Below are positions 46,216-55,312 of a stretch of 64,000 nt of DNA, one piece after another (the stretch's first letter is position 1; every line of letters begins with the position of its first letter). This stretch comes from Psychroflexus salarius (lineage in GTDB: Bacteria; Bacteroidota; Bacteroidia; Flavobacteriales; Flavobacteriaceae), in the NCBI RefSeq assembly GCF_900129035.1, contig NZ_FQTW01000005.1, positions 1 to 64,000 on the forward strand, written 5' to 3'. Below the pieces are notes generated by a model, which saw only the letters and a list, made by a program, of their open reading frames with translations, had not been told where the DNA came from and made no database searches. The position numbers and the translations under genes are program-made.

Positions 46216-47655
46216 TTAACAATCGCTTAAGCTTACTTTGATAGCTAGGCCACCTTCAGAAGTTTCTTTGTATTTAGTGTTCATATCTTGAGCGGTTTCC
46301 CACATCGTTTCAATCACTTTATCTAAAGGAACTTTTGCTTTTGTGGCATCACTTTCAATAGCGATTTCAGCGGCATTAATCGCTTTTATAGCGCCCATAG
46401 CATTACGTTCAATACATGGAATTTGAACCAAGCCCGCAATTGGGTCACAAGTTAAACCTAAATGATGTTCCATAGCTATTTCACTAGCCATAAGGACTTG
46501 TTCTGGCGTGCCACCCATTAACTCGGTTAAGCCACCAGCAGCCATAGCTGATGAAACACCAATTTCAGCTTGGCAACCACCCATAGCAGCTGAAATTGTT
46601 GCCCCTTTTTTAAATAAGCTACCAATTTCTCCAGCTACAAGCATAAAGCGTTTTAAATCTTCAAAACTTGCGTCGTGGTTCTCAATCGTCATATAATACA
46701 TCATAACTGCCGGTAAAGTTCCTGAACTTCCATTAGTTGGTGCAGTTACAACACGACCTAAAGAGGCGTTGACTTCATTAACTGCAATAGCAAAACAGCT
46801 TACCCATTGCAGAATTTGTCTAAACTTAACCTCTTTTGTACGAATGGTTTCAAGCCATTCTTGTGGGTTTGAATAGGTATTATGTTTATTGTCAAGAAGT
46901 TTTTTATTCATTTTAGCAGCTCGTCGCGTAACATTTAAACCACCAGGAAGCTCGCCTTCAGTGTGAGCACCAATGTAAATCGACTCGAGCATAGCATTCC
47001 AAATTTGCTTTAATTGCGCATCAATTTCTTGATCTGTGCGGAGTGAACGTTCGTTCTCTAATACAATTTCTGAAATTAATTTTTGTTCCTGTTGACAAAA
47101 GCTAAGTAAATCAGTGGCTTTTTCTATTGAAAACGGGAAACTCTTAAAGTCTTCGATATTTTGTTTTGCATTTTCACGTTCTTCTTTAACAACAAAACCA
47201 CCGCCAATCGAGTAAAAGCTGGATGAAATTAATTTTCCATTTCTTAAACGTGCTTCATAGGTAATGCCATTAGGATGAAAATCTAAAAATTGCTTATGAA
47301 ATTTAATGTCTTGATCAAAGTTAAACGATATCGTTTGCGTTTTATCTAAAAAAAGTTGATGGCTCTTTTTAATAGCATCAATTTCTTGATTAATGATTGA
47401 AGTATCCATAGTTACAGGATCAAAACCACATAAGCCTAAAACACTAGCAATGTCTGAAGCATGGCCTTTACCTGTTAATGAAAGTGAACCGTATAAGTTA
47501 ACTTGTAAGGCTTCAACTTGGTTTAAAACCTTATCTGACTTTAATTCTTTAATAAAACGCTGAGAAGCTCGCCACGGTCCAAGTGTATGTGAACTTGATG
47601 GCCCAACGCCTATTTTTAACATATCAAAAACGCTGATGCATTCAATTTTTTTCAT
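46216..47655 (-). CDS. sdaA: L-serine ammonia-lyase, iron-sulfur type
   Basis: 479 residues from ATG at 47655. The N-terminal beta domain has [18 protein letters not shown]; the alpha domain has [14 protein letters not shown] and the Fe-S cysteines in [15 protein letters not shown] and PCIERN. It deaminates serine to pyruvate and is oxygen-sensitive through its 4Fe-4S cluster. Single-chain form (fused alpha and beta). Transcribed alone. Confidence 0.95.
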   Translation of the reverse strand: MKKIECISVFDMLKIGVGPSSSHTLGPWRASQRFIKELKSDKVLNQVEALQVNLYGSLSLTGKGHASDIASVLGLCGFDPVTMDTSIINQEIDAIKKSHQLFLDKTQTISFNFDQDIKFHKQFLDFHPNGITYEARLRNGKLISSSFYSIGGGFVVKEERENAKQNIEDFKSFPFSIEKATDLLSFCQQEQKLISEIVLENERSLRTDQEIDAQLKQIWNAMLESIYIGAHTEGELPGGLNVTRRAAKMNKKLLDNKHNTYSNPQEWLETIRTKEVKFRQILQWVSCFAIAVNEVNASLGRVVTAPTNGSSGTLPAVMMYYMTIENHDASFEDLKRFMLVAGEIGSLFKKGATISAAMGGCQAEIGVSSAMAAGGLTELMGGTPEQVLMASEIAMEHHLGLTCDPIAGLVQIPCIERNAMGAIKAINAAEIAIESDATKAKVPLDKVIETMWETAQDMNTKYKETSEGGLAIKVSLSDC

Positions 47656-47797
47656 AAATACCAAGCCTTAATTAAATATGATGCAAAGATTCATATTTTT
47701 TTGTTTATAATATTCATTAATCGATAAATTTTGAACATTTATATCATGTTGCCTATTTAATCTCAAAGTCTTGATTATGAGTATTAATGAAAATTGT

Positions 47798-47823
47798 TGT
47801 CATTGATTATGTCATGATGTCAT
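47798..47823 (+). repeat. Three TGTCAT copies upstream of dnaK
   Basis: TGTCAT at 47798, 47810 and 47818. These lie 12 to 37 bases upstream of the sigma-54-like element, where an activator site would be expected. No known regulator is assigned. Confidence 0.3.
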
Positions 47824-47834
47824 GTAAAAAGAGA

Positions 47835-47850
47835 TGGCATAAAGATTGAC
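47835..47850 (+). promoter_or_regulatory. Sigma-54-like promoter of dnaK
   Basis: TGGCAT-N5-TTGAC: TGGCAT at 47835-47840 as the -24 block and TTGAC at 47846-47850 as the -12 block (consensus TTGC). Spacing is exact, 48 bases before the dnaK ATG. The -12 GC is GA here, so the match is imperfect. Confidence 0.5.
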
Positions 47851-47897
47851 TTTAGTTAATCGAATTAAATTATTAACAAATTAGAAAATAAACAATT

Positions 47898-49808
47898 ATG
47901 AGTAAAATTATAGGTATAGATTTAGGAACAACAAACTCTTGTGTTTCTGTAATGGAAGGTAATGAGCCAACTGTTATTCCTAATGCCGAAGGAAAAAGAA
48001 CAACGCCATCAGTTATTGCATTTGTTGAAGATGGTGAAATTAAAGTTGGTGATCCTGCAAAACGTCAAGCAGTTACTAACCCTACTAAAACAGTCGCCTC
48101 AATTAAACGCTTTATGGGAAATAAATTCTCAGAATCTGAGCGTGAAGTGGGTCGCGTACCTTATAAAGTAGTCAAAGGTGAAAATGATACTGCACGAGTA
48201 GATATTGACGGTAGAATGTACACACCTCAAGAATTATCAGCTATGATTCTTCAAAAAATGAAGAAAACAGCTGAAGATTACTTAGGTCAAGATGTTTCAG
48301 AAGCGGTAATTACAGTTCCTGCTTATTTTAATGATTCTCAACGTCAAGCGACTAAAGAAGCTGGTGAAATTGCAGGTTTAAAAGTAAGTAGAATAATTAA
48401 CGAACCTACAGCAGCATCATTGGCTTATGGTTTAGATAAAAAAGATACCGACCAAAAAATTGTGGTATTTGACTTTGGTGGTGGTACACATGATGTCTCT
48501 ATTCTTGAATTAGGTGATGGTGTTTTTGAAGTTTTAGCAACAGATGGTGATACGCATTTAGGTGGTGACGATGTTGATGAAGCTGTAATTGACTGGTTAG
48601 CTGAAGAATTTATTAAAGATGAAGATATCGATTTACGCAAAGATGCTATGGCATTACAGCGTTTGAAAGAAGCAGCTGAAAAGGCTAAAATTGAATTATC
48701 ATCTTCAAGTTCAACTGAAATTAATTTACCTTATGTTACGGCAACTTCATCAGGGCCAAAACACTTGGTTAGAACTTTGTCACGTTCTAAATTTGAACAA
48801 TTAATTTCAGAATTAGTTAAACGCACCATCGCACCTTGTGAGAAAGCATTAAAATCAGCTGAATTATCTAAAAGTGATATTGATGAAATTATATTAGTTG
48901 GTGGTTCAACTCGTATTCCAGCAGTTCAAAAAGCCGTTGAAGATTTCTTTGGAAAAGCACCTTCTAAAGGCGTTAATCCAGATGAAGTAGTAGCGATTGG
49001 TGCTGCTATTCAAGGTGGTGTTTTAACTGGAGATGTTAAAGATGTTTTATTGCTCGATGTAACCCCATTATCTTTAGGTATTGAAACTATGGGTGGTGTA
49101 AACACTAAATTAATCGAAGCTAATACAACTATTCCAACTAAAAAGTCGCAAATCTTTTCAACTGCTCAAGATAATCAACCAAGTGTTGAAATTCATGTTC
49201 TACAAGGCGAACGCCCAATGGCAACTGACAACAAAACAATAGGTCGTTTTCATTTAGACGGTATTCCGCCAGCAAAACGCGGTACACCGCAAATTGAAGT
49301 GACATTTGATATTGATGCTAATGGTATTATTAAAGTTAGCGCTACAGATAAAGCAACAGGAAAATCTCAAGATATCAGAATTGAAGCCTCTTCTGGATTA
49401 ACTGAAGAAGAAATTGAAAAAATGAAAAAAGAGGCCGAAGCTAATGCTGAAGCTGATAAGAAGACCAAAGAAAAGGTTGAAAAACTTAATGAAGCAGATG
49501 CTATGATTTTCCAAACCGAAAGTCAATTAAAAGAGTTTGGCGATAAGCTATCTGATGATAAGAAAAAGCCGATTGAAGCAGCTTTAGATGACTTAAAAAA
49601 GGCACATGAAACGAAAGATGTTGAACAAGTCACGCCAGCACTCGATAAGTTAAACGAGGAATGGAAAAAAGTGTCTGAAGAAATGTACAAAGCGCAAGCT
49701 GAAGCCCAAGGTGCTCAAGGAGGAAATGCTGGGGCAGAACAAGCTTCAGGCTCTTCTGATGAAGGCAAAGATGATGTTGAAGACGTCGACTTCGAAGAAG
49801 TGAAGTAA
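47898..49808 (+). CDS. dnaK: Chaperone DnaK (Hsp70)
   Basis: 636 residues. The ATPase domain (1 to about 385) starts [16 protein letters not shown], then [14 protein letters not shown] (one position, His, where most have Thr-Phe), and [13 protein letters not shown]. Substrate domain: [16 protein letters not shown]-terminal helical lid ends with an acidic [12 protein letters not shown] tail. Transcribed alone, behind a sigma-54-like promoter and before a strong terminator; dnaJ and grpE are elsewhere. Confidence 0.98.
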   Translation: MSKIIGIDLGTTNSCVSVMEGNEPTVIPNAEGKRTTPSVIAFVEDGEIKVGDPAKRQAVTNPTKTVASIKRFMGNKFSESEREVGRVPYKVVKGENDTARVDIDGRMYTPQELSAMILQKMKKTAEDYLGQDVSEAVITVPAYFNDSQRQATKEAGEIAGLKVSRIINEPTAASLAYGLDKKDTDQKIVVFDFGGGTHDVSILELGDGVFEVLATDGDTHLGGDDVDEAVIDWLAEEFIKDEDIDLRKDAMALQRLKEAAEKAKIELSSSSSTEINLPYVTATSSGPKHLVRTLSRSKFEQLISELVKRTIAPCEKALKSAELSKSDIDEIILVGGSTRIPAVQKAVEDFFGKAPSKGVNPDEVVAIGAAIQGGVLTGDVKDVLLLDVTPLSLGIETMGGVNTKLIEANTTIPTKKSQIFSTAQDNQPSVEIHVLQGERPMATDNKTIGRFHLDGIPPAKRGTPQIEVTFDIDANGIIKVSATDKATGKSQDIRIEASSGLTEEEIEKMKKEAEANAEADKKTKEKVEKLNEADAMIFQTESQLKEFGDKLSDDKKKPIEAALDDLKKAHETKDVEQVTPALDKLNEEWKKVSEEMYKAQAEAQGAQGGNAGAEQASGSSDEGKDDVEDVDFEEVK

Positions 49809-49830
49809 GTTAAGTTTTCAATTAAAGATA

Positions 49831-49863
49831 AAAAAACCATCTCAAATTTGAGATGGTTTTTTT
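49831..49863 (+). terminator. Terminator of dnaK
   Basis: Perfect inverted repeat centred between 49846 and 49847 (AACCATCTCAAATTTGAGAT core), followed by a T-run at 49857-49863, 22 bases after the dnaK stop. Confidence 0.9.
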
Positions 49864-49867
49864 ATGT

Positions 49868-50032
49868 AATACCAAATATTCTATAAGATTAGACAAAAAG
49901 AAATTGAATTATAATTGTCTTAATCAAGGCAAAAAAATGAAACATAGCCTAAGCTACGTTTCATTTTTTTAACGAAGGGAAAGGCAATTAGAAACTATTT
50001 ATTTATCTTATCTTATGGGAGATTTGGTATAA
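49868..50032. repeat. Palindromic MITE-like element C
   Basis: About 165 bp with 24-bp imperfect terminal inverted repeats: ATACCAAATATTCTATAAG (49869 on) and, inverted at the right end, ATACCAAATCTCCCATAAG. A central near-perfect palindrome, ATGAAACATAGCCTAAGC and onward (49938-49965), and matching inner arms make it fold back along its whole length. It belongs to a different family from copies A and B. The right terminal repeat encodes the last residues and the stop codon of the Nramp gene. Confidence 0.75.
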
Positions 50033-51257
50033 AAATTAAAAGAATAACATAACTCAAAGCAATAACAATTAAAACAGTTAAACAAATTTGCATAAAATAG
50101 CGATATGGCTTTGCTGGTTTCAGCTGATCAACACTTGATTTTAGAACAAGTTTATAGTTAAACCAAGCTAAAACTGGAGAAGAAATAAATGACAGTCCAG
50201 CAGCAAAGTCAACTAATGTTTTAAAACTAGATTTTAAAAAGTATAGTAAACACAGCGAAGAAATAATAAGTAGAGCCATGTATAGATTATAAAATTTAGA
50301 ATTAGATATTTTTGTAGATTTTAAACTAACTGCTTGTAGTCTACTTAAAACTCTTGGATAGGCATCGGCAACAGTTAAGGTGGTACTAAACATGGTAATT
50401 AAAGCAATTCCTGCAATTAAATGTTTAGACCAAGCACCTAGAGTTTGACTGTATAACTCAATCAATTGTTTTGAAAATTCTACTGCATTACTTGAAAATT
50501 TTATCCCTTCGCCATACATTATCAAAACACCTAATAAAAAGAAAAGTATCCCTAAAAAACTAGCCGAAAAGTAACCTAAGTTAAAGTCCATAAAACTTTC
50601 GCTAGCAGAAGTTTTAAGACTTTTCTCTTTTTCTTTTACCCAAATCGACTGCCATACTGAAGCATCTATAGGAATAGGCATCCAACCCATTAGTACAACT
50701 AAAAAACTCAATCCGCTTATAGACCAAAGACTTGTTGTGTTAAAATTAACGGTGTTTGCTTCATGTTCAACTATTGCTATAAAAACAGCAATAGTAGTAG
50801 CAATTGTGAGTAAGGAAATAACAATTTTTAAAAGAACATCTAATTTACTATAGCTTCCAAATTGTAAAATCAATAAACAAGACATTAAAATAAATGAGCA
50901 CCACCAAAAACTACTCCAACCAAAATCAAACAAATATTCAGCTAAACCAGCAGTAACTAAGGTAACAGCTGCAAGTATAATAAACATACTACCAAGCGTG
51001 AATACACCAAAAGAAATTACATACCATTTCCCTAAGCTTTTATAACCTTGAATAAGGTCTTTTTTGGTTAGTGCTGGATATTGAGCACCAATAGCTAAAA
51101 AAGGATATTTAGAAACACAAGCTAAAATGATGGCAATTAACATAATTATACCATAATTGGCACCAGCTCTAGTGGCCTGAACTAAATGAGATGCACCAAT
51201 TGCAGCACCAGCGAGCAAAAAACCTGGGCCTAATTTTTTTAAAAATCCACGATTCAT
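50013..51257 (-). CDS. Divergent Nramp-family metal transporter
   Basis: 414 residues, about 11 membrane segments. The N-terminus aligns with Nramp (KKLGPGFLLAGAAIGASHLV), but the metal-binding DPGN of segment 1 is absent and segment 6 has MGWMPIPIDAS where MPH is expected. It therefore probably carries another ion, or the site is remodelled. The last five or six residues (IPNLP) and TAA come from the terminal repeat of palindromic element C. Confidence 0.88.
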   Translation of the reverse strand: MNRGFLKKLGPGFLLAGAAIGASHLVQATRAGANYGIIMLIAIILACVSKYPFLAIGAQYPALTKKDLIQGYKSLGKWYVISFGVFTLGSMFIILAAVTLVTAGLAEYLFDFGWSSFWWCSFILMSCLLILQFGSYSKLDVLLKIVISLLTIATTIAVFIAIVEHEANTVNFNTTSLWSISGLSFLVVLMGWMPIPIDASVWQSIWVKEKEKSLKTSASESFMDFNLGYFSASFLGILFFLLGVLIMYGEGIKFSSNAVEFSKQLIELYSQTLGAWSKHLIAGIALITMFSTTLTVADAYPRVLSRLQAVSLKSTKISNSKFYNLYMALLIISSLCLLYFLKSSFKTLVDFAAGLSFISSPVLAWFNYKLVLKSSVDQLKPAKPYRYFMQICLTVLIVIALSYVILLIFIPNLP

Positions 51258-51344
51258 TATTGAGAATTTCAGTTAAAAATAGAATAAATTTTTTAACTCT
51301 TACACCAATTTGTTTTCATGACTCATTAAACCCTTATTTTTATT

Positions 51345-51352
51345 TACTTTTG
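51345..51352 (+). promoter_or_regulatory. Bacteroidota -7 element for pyrR
   Basis: TACTTTTG, exact TAnnTTTG, 21 bases upstream of the pyrR ATG. The leader is too short to hold an attenuator. Confidence 0.5.
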
Positions 51353-51373
51353 TAATGTTACAATTTTACAACC

Positions 51374-51913
51374 ATGCACCAACAACTTTTACTTAACGCA
51401 GAACAAATGCAAATTACGCTTCAGCGTTTAGCCTGCCAACTGGTTGAAAATCATAAAGACTTTTCTCAGACTTGCTTAATTGGTATTCAGCCAAGAGGAA
51501 CTCAAGTGCTAGATAGGCTTCATACGATCTTAAAAAAAGATTTTGGTTTATCTTCTGTTGAAGTAGGCAAGTTAGATATTACTTTTTACCGTGATGATTT
51601 CAGAAGAACTGATAAACCAATTCAAGCCAATTCAACTTCAATCAATTTTATTGTAGAAGAGAAGCAAGTCGTTTTTATTGACGATGTGCTTTATACTGGT
51701 CGAAGTATTCGTTCAGCCTTAACAGCTATACAATCATTTGGAAGGCCAAAATCAGTTGAATTGTTAACCTTAATCGATAGACGATTTAGTAGACATTTAC
51801 CCATTCAGCCAGACTATAAAGGTAGGCAAGTTGATGCTATAAATAATGAGTATGTAAAGGTTTGCTGGAACGAAACTGATCAAGAAGATGCAGTTTATTT
51901 AGTAAAAAAATAA
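51374..51913 (+). CDS. pyrR: Bifunctional pyr operon regulator / uracil phosphoribosyltransferase
   Basis: 179 residues. PRPP-binding loop VVFIDDVLYTGRSIRSAL; GIQPRGTQVL near the N-terminus, and TLIDRRFSRHLPIQPDYKG. In Gram-positives PyrR binds the leader of pyr mRNA; here no leader hairpin is visible ahead of pyrR, so any regulation would act elsewhere or the protein may serve mainly in salvage. It is followed by pyrB after 3 bases. Confidence 0.95.
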   Translation: MHQQLLLNAEQMQITLQRLACQLVENHKDFSQTCLIGIQPRGTQVLDRLHTILKKDFGLSSVEVGKLDITFYRDDFRRTDKPIQANSTSINFIVEEKQVVFIDDVLYTGRSIRSALTAIQSFGRPKSVELLTLIDRRFSRHLPIQPDYKGRQVDAINNEYVKVCWNETDQEDAVYLVKK

Positions 51914-51916
51914 AAC

Positions 51917-52855
51917 ATGGAAGAATTAAGCGTCAATCATTTATTAGGCATAAAATACCTTAATGAAGCAGATTTACAACTTATTTTTAAAACTGCAGAT
52001 CAGTTTAAAGAGGTGATTAATCGGCCTATTAAAAAGGTTCCTTCATTACGTGATTTAACCATTGCCAATCTGTTTTTTGAAAATAGCACAAGAACACGGT
52101 TATCATTCGAGTTAGCTGAAAAACGATTAAGCGCAGATGTTGTTAACTTTTCAGCAGCTTCATCTTCGGTTAACAAAGGCGAAACTTTAATTGACACTGT
52201 TAATAATATCCTTTCTATGAAAGTAGACATGGTGGTGATGCGGCATCCTAACCCAGGAGCTGGTGTTTTTTTATCGAAGCATATTAAAGCTTCAGTGATT
52301 AATGCAGGAGATGGCGCTCATGAACATCCAACTCAAGCTTTATTAGATGCCTATTCTATCCGAGAACAACATTCTAATATAGCTGGTAAAAAAGTGGTTA
52401 TTGTAGGAGATATTTTACACTCACGCGTGGCCTTAAGTAATATTTTAGCACTTAAAAAACTTGGTGCTGAGGTAAAAGTTTGTGGGCCACTGTCACTAAT
52501 GCCAAAGTTTATAGAAACCTTGGGTGTAAAAGTTGAACCAAATCTAGAAAAAGCACTTAATTGGTGCGATATAGCCAATATGTTACGGGTACAAAACGAA
52601 CGCATGGACACATCGTATTTCCCTAATACCAGAGAATATGTACAACAATACGGTGTTAATAAATCTCTATTAAGTCGTCTTGAAAAGCAAATTACAATAA
52701 TGCATCCTGGACCTATTAATCGCGGAGTTGAAATTACAAGCGATGTCGCCGACTCAGAACATTCAATTATATTAAACCAAGTTGAAAATGGTGTGGCTGT
52801 TAGAATGGCAGTACTCTATTTATTAGCATCAAAAATAAAGGCTTATGCAGGTTAA
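51917..52855 (+). CDS. pyrB: Aspartate carbamoyltransferase catalytic subunit
   Basis: 312 residues. Carbamoyl-phosphate motif FFENSTRTRLSFELA, then NAGDGAHEHPTQALLD, and MHPGPINRGVEI. First committed step of pyrimidine synthesis. No pyrI regulatory subunit is present. It follows pyrR by 3 bases and overlaps the next gene by 11, forming one operon with pyrR. Confidence 0.97.
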   Translation: MEELSVNHLLGIKYLNEADLQLIFKTADQFKEVINRPIKKVPSLRDLTIANLFFENSTRTRLSFELAEKRLSADVVNFSAASSSVNKGETLIDTVNNILSMKVDMVVMRHPNPGAGVFLSKHIKASVINAGDGAHEHPTQALLDAYSIREQHSNIAGKKVVIVGDILHSRVALSNILALKKLGAEVKVCGPLSLMPKFIETLGVKVEPNLEKALNWCDIANMLRVQNERMDTSYFPNTREYVQQYGVNKSLLSRLEKQITIMHPGPINRGVEITSDVADSEHSIILNQVENGVAVRMAVLYLLASKIKAYAG

Positions 52856-53183
52856 TCAACATCCAACTCAAGAAGCGGTTGAAGTGGTCCCAACTGAAGA
52901 ACAACTTTCGGCAATAGCTACTAATTTAGCTAAAACTTACAACGAGACCAAATTACATTTAATTGTAAACTTAATTAATTTTGAGTCTGATCTGCAAATT
53001 AATGATTTGTTGAATTTTTTAAAATTATCAAATCATTACAAGTCTAATAAAAAATCCTTTGTTTTAGTAGCACCTCAAATTGATGTTCACCAAATACCAG
53101 AAGAGCTTGCTATTGTACCAACTTTGAACGAAGCTTTTGATATTATTGAAATGGAAAATATTGAACGCGATTTAGGTTTTTAA
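52845..53183 (+). CDS. STAS-like small protein
   Basis: 112 residues. Sequence such as KLHLIVNLINFESDLQINDL then SFVLVAPQIDVHQIPEELAI suggests an alpha/beta STAS-like fold. Found next to rnz in Flavobacteriaceae. It overlaps pyrB by 11 bases and precedes rnz by one. No catalytic motif was seen. Function unknown. Confidence 0.6.
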   Translation: MQVNQHPTQEAVEVVPTEEQLSAIATNLAKTYNETKLHLIVNLINFESDLQINDLLNFLKLSNHYKSNKKSFVLVAPQIDVHQIPEELAIVPTLNEAFDIIEMENIERDLGF

Positions 53184-53184
53184 T

Positions 53185-54096
53185 ATGATGCACTTGCACA
53201 TTTTAGGTTGTCACTCGGCAACACCAAAAGCTAACCTTCATCCAACCGCTCAAGTGCTTGATTTTAATGGTGAGTTATGCTTAATTGATTGTGGCGAAGG
53301 AACACAAGTGCGCTTACGCCAACAAAAAATAAAATTTACACGTATTAAGCACATCTTTATTTCGCATTTACATGGCGATCATTGTTATGGTTTAATAGGT
53401 TTAATTTCAACTTTCGGTCTACTAAAACGTGAAGCAGATTTACATATTTATGGACCAAAGGGCATTAAAAAGTTTATAAATATTCAGTTAGAACTCTCCA
53501 AAACCTACACATCATATAAAATAATATTTCATGAGTTAACTTCAACCAAGTCTGAAATAATTTTAGAGCACAATAAATTTACCGTTGAAACAATACCGCT
53601 TGATCATCGAATTTATACAAATGGTTTTTTCTTCCGTGGAAAATCACGTGATCGAAAATTGCTAATCAATCAAGTTGAAGAATTTGGTATTGATGTTGCT
53701 TATTATAAAAGTATAAAAAAAGGTAAAGATATTAAGTTAGATGATGGTACTTTAGTAAAAAATGAAAGACTTACGGAACCACCAAATCCACCTAATTCTT
53801 ATGCCTATTGTAGTGATACCGCTTTTAAACCAAGTTTAGTTGAGCAGCTTAACCAAGTTGAAGTTTTATATCATGAGTCTACTTTTCTAGAAAAAGATGA
53901 AGATTTGTGTTTTAAAACAAAACATTCTACAGCCAAACAAGCAGCCATTATTGCTCAAAAAGCTCAAGTCAAACATCTCATTTTAGGTCATTTTTCGGCG
54001 CGTTACCGTGATGAAAACACCTATAAAGTTGAAGCTGAAACTATTTTTGAACCAACTTATTTAGCTAAAAGTGGCCAATGTTTTAGTTTCGAATAA
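53185..54096 (+). CDS. rnz: Ribonuclease Z
   Basis: 303 residues. Metal-binding SHLHGDHCYGL (HxHxDH), and further histidines in TIPLDHRIYTNGF, YHESTF and LGHFSARY. Matures tRNA 3' ends; consistent with tRNAs that lack encoded CCA, as the tRNA-Arg here. It starts one base after the STAS-like gene. Confidence 0.95.
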   Translation: MMHLHILGCHSATPKANLHPTAQVLDFNGELCLIDCGEGTQVRLRQQKIKFTRIKHIFISHLHGDHCYGLIGLISTFGLLKREADLHIYGPKGIKKFINIQLELSKTYTSYKIIFHELTSTKSEIILEHNKFTVETIPLDHRIYTNGFFFRGKSRDRKLLINQVEEFGIDVAYYKSIKKGKDIKLDDGTLVKNERLTEPPNPPNSYAYCSDTAFKPSLVEQLNQVEVLYHESTFLEKDEDLCFKTKHSTAKQAAIIAQKAQVKHLILGHFSARYRDENTYKVEAETIFEPTYLAKSGQCFSFE

Positions 54097-54173
54097 AATT
54101 TTATTTTTAGATTAATTTAGTATCTATAACCAACTAAATTTTTATTTTTATTCAAAAGAATTTATAAGCTTCT

Positions 54174-54821
54174 ATGCAAGATAATTTACACGATTACAGA
54201 AAATCTTACACCAAGTCTGCCTTAACACGCGATAATTTAGATGCTAATCCTATGCAACAGTTTAGGACTTGGTTTTATGAAGCCGATAACTCTAATACTG
54301 TAGATGAAGCTAATGCAATGAGCGTCTCAACAATTGGTGAAGATGGTTTCCCAAAAAGTAGGGTTGTGCTACTTAAATCTTACAATGAGAATGGTTTTGT
54401 GTTTTACACCAACTATAATAGTGAAAAAGGTCAGGCCTTAATTAATAACCCGAAAACTTGTTTATCTTTTTTTTGGTCTGCCTTAGAACGCCAAGTCATA
54501 ATTAAAGGTGTTGCTGAAAAACTTCCAGAACATCAATCAGATAACTACTTTGCTTCACGACCTAAAGGCAGTCAGCTTGGTGCTTTGGTTTCTCCCCAAA
54601 GTCAAGTGATTAAAAACAGAACTATTTTGGAAGATAAACTTAAAGAGCTTGAGGAAGATTATGCTCATAAAGAAATTAACCGACCAAGAAATTGGGGTGG
54701 ATTTTTAGTGAAGCCACAGAGTATTGAATTTTGGCAAGGAAGACCAAACCGTTTACACGATCGATTTTTGTTTACTTTACAAGAAGATTTTGATTGGAAA
54801 ATTGAACGTTTAGCACCATGA
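54174..54821 (+). CDS. pdxH: Pyridoxamine 5'-phosphate oxidase
   Basis: 215 residues. FMN-binding PKSRVVLLKSY and FYTNYNSEKGQAL, then RPKGSQLGALVSPQSQVI and PRNWGGFLVKPQSIEFWQGR. Makes pyridoxal 5'-phosphate. It overlaps the SixA-like gene by 4 bases (ATGA). Confidence 0.96.
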   Translation: MQDNLHDYRKSYTKSALTRDNLDANPMQQFRTWFYEADNSNTVDEANAMSVSTIGEDGFPKSRVVLLKSYNENGFVFYTNYNSEKGQALINNPKTCLSFFWSALERQVIIKGVAEKLPEHQSDNYFASRPKGSQLGALVSPQSQVIKNRTILEDKLKELEEDYAHKEINRPRNWGGFLVKPQSIEFWQGRPNRLHDRFLFTLQEDFDWKIERLAP

Positions 54822-55312
54822 GTTTAAAAACTTTAGTTTTAATTAGACATGGCAAATCTTCGTGGTCAAATCCTGACTTAGATGACTTTTATAGACCGCT
54901 TAAAAAAAGAGCAACTCACGATGCTAAATTGGTAGCTGAAGCATTTCAAAAAGTAAATACTAAACAATTTAGAGCAATTTCAAGCGATGCTAAACGCGCT
55001 TTTGAAACAGCTAAGATGTTTCAATCTCATTTACCAAATACCATCATTGATTTAGAACCTAGACATGAGTTGTATACCTTTTCGCCTTCAAATTTGTTAG
55101 AGACTATTTTAACAACATCGCCCGATATAGATGAATTAATGGTTTTTGGTCATAATCCTGCAATGACTGATGTAGCCAATCAACTTGGTCATCAATTTTT
55201 TCAGAATATACCAACTACTGGATTAGTACAACTCTCATTTGATGTTGATGATTGGTCGCAAATCGCCGAAGGCAAAACACAATTTTATTTATTCCCAAAA
55301 AAATTACGATAA
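54818..55312 (+). CDS. SixA-type histidine phosphatase
   Basis: 164 residues. LIRHGKSSWSNPDLDDFYRP with the phospho-accepting His, then SSDAKRAFETAK, and VFGHNPAMTD with the second His. Histidine-phosphatase superfamily, SixA-like; it may dephosphorylate a histidine or a small phosphate ester. It lies directly upstream of ppk1 (no gap), in line with a role in phosphate metabolism. Confidence 0.9.
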   Translation: MSLKTLVLIRHGKSSWSNPDLDDFYRPLKKRATHDAKLVAEAFQKVNTKQFRAISSDAKRAFETAKMFQSHLPNTIIDLEPRHELYTFSPSNLLETILTTSPDIDELMVFGHNPAMTDVANQLGHQFFQNIPTTGLVQLSFDVDDWSQIAEGKTQFYLFPKKLR

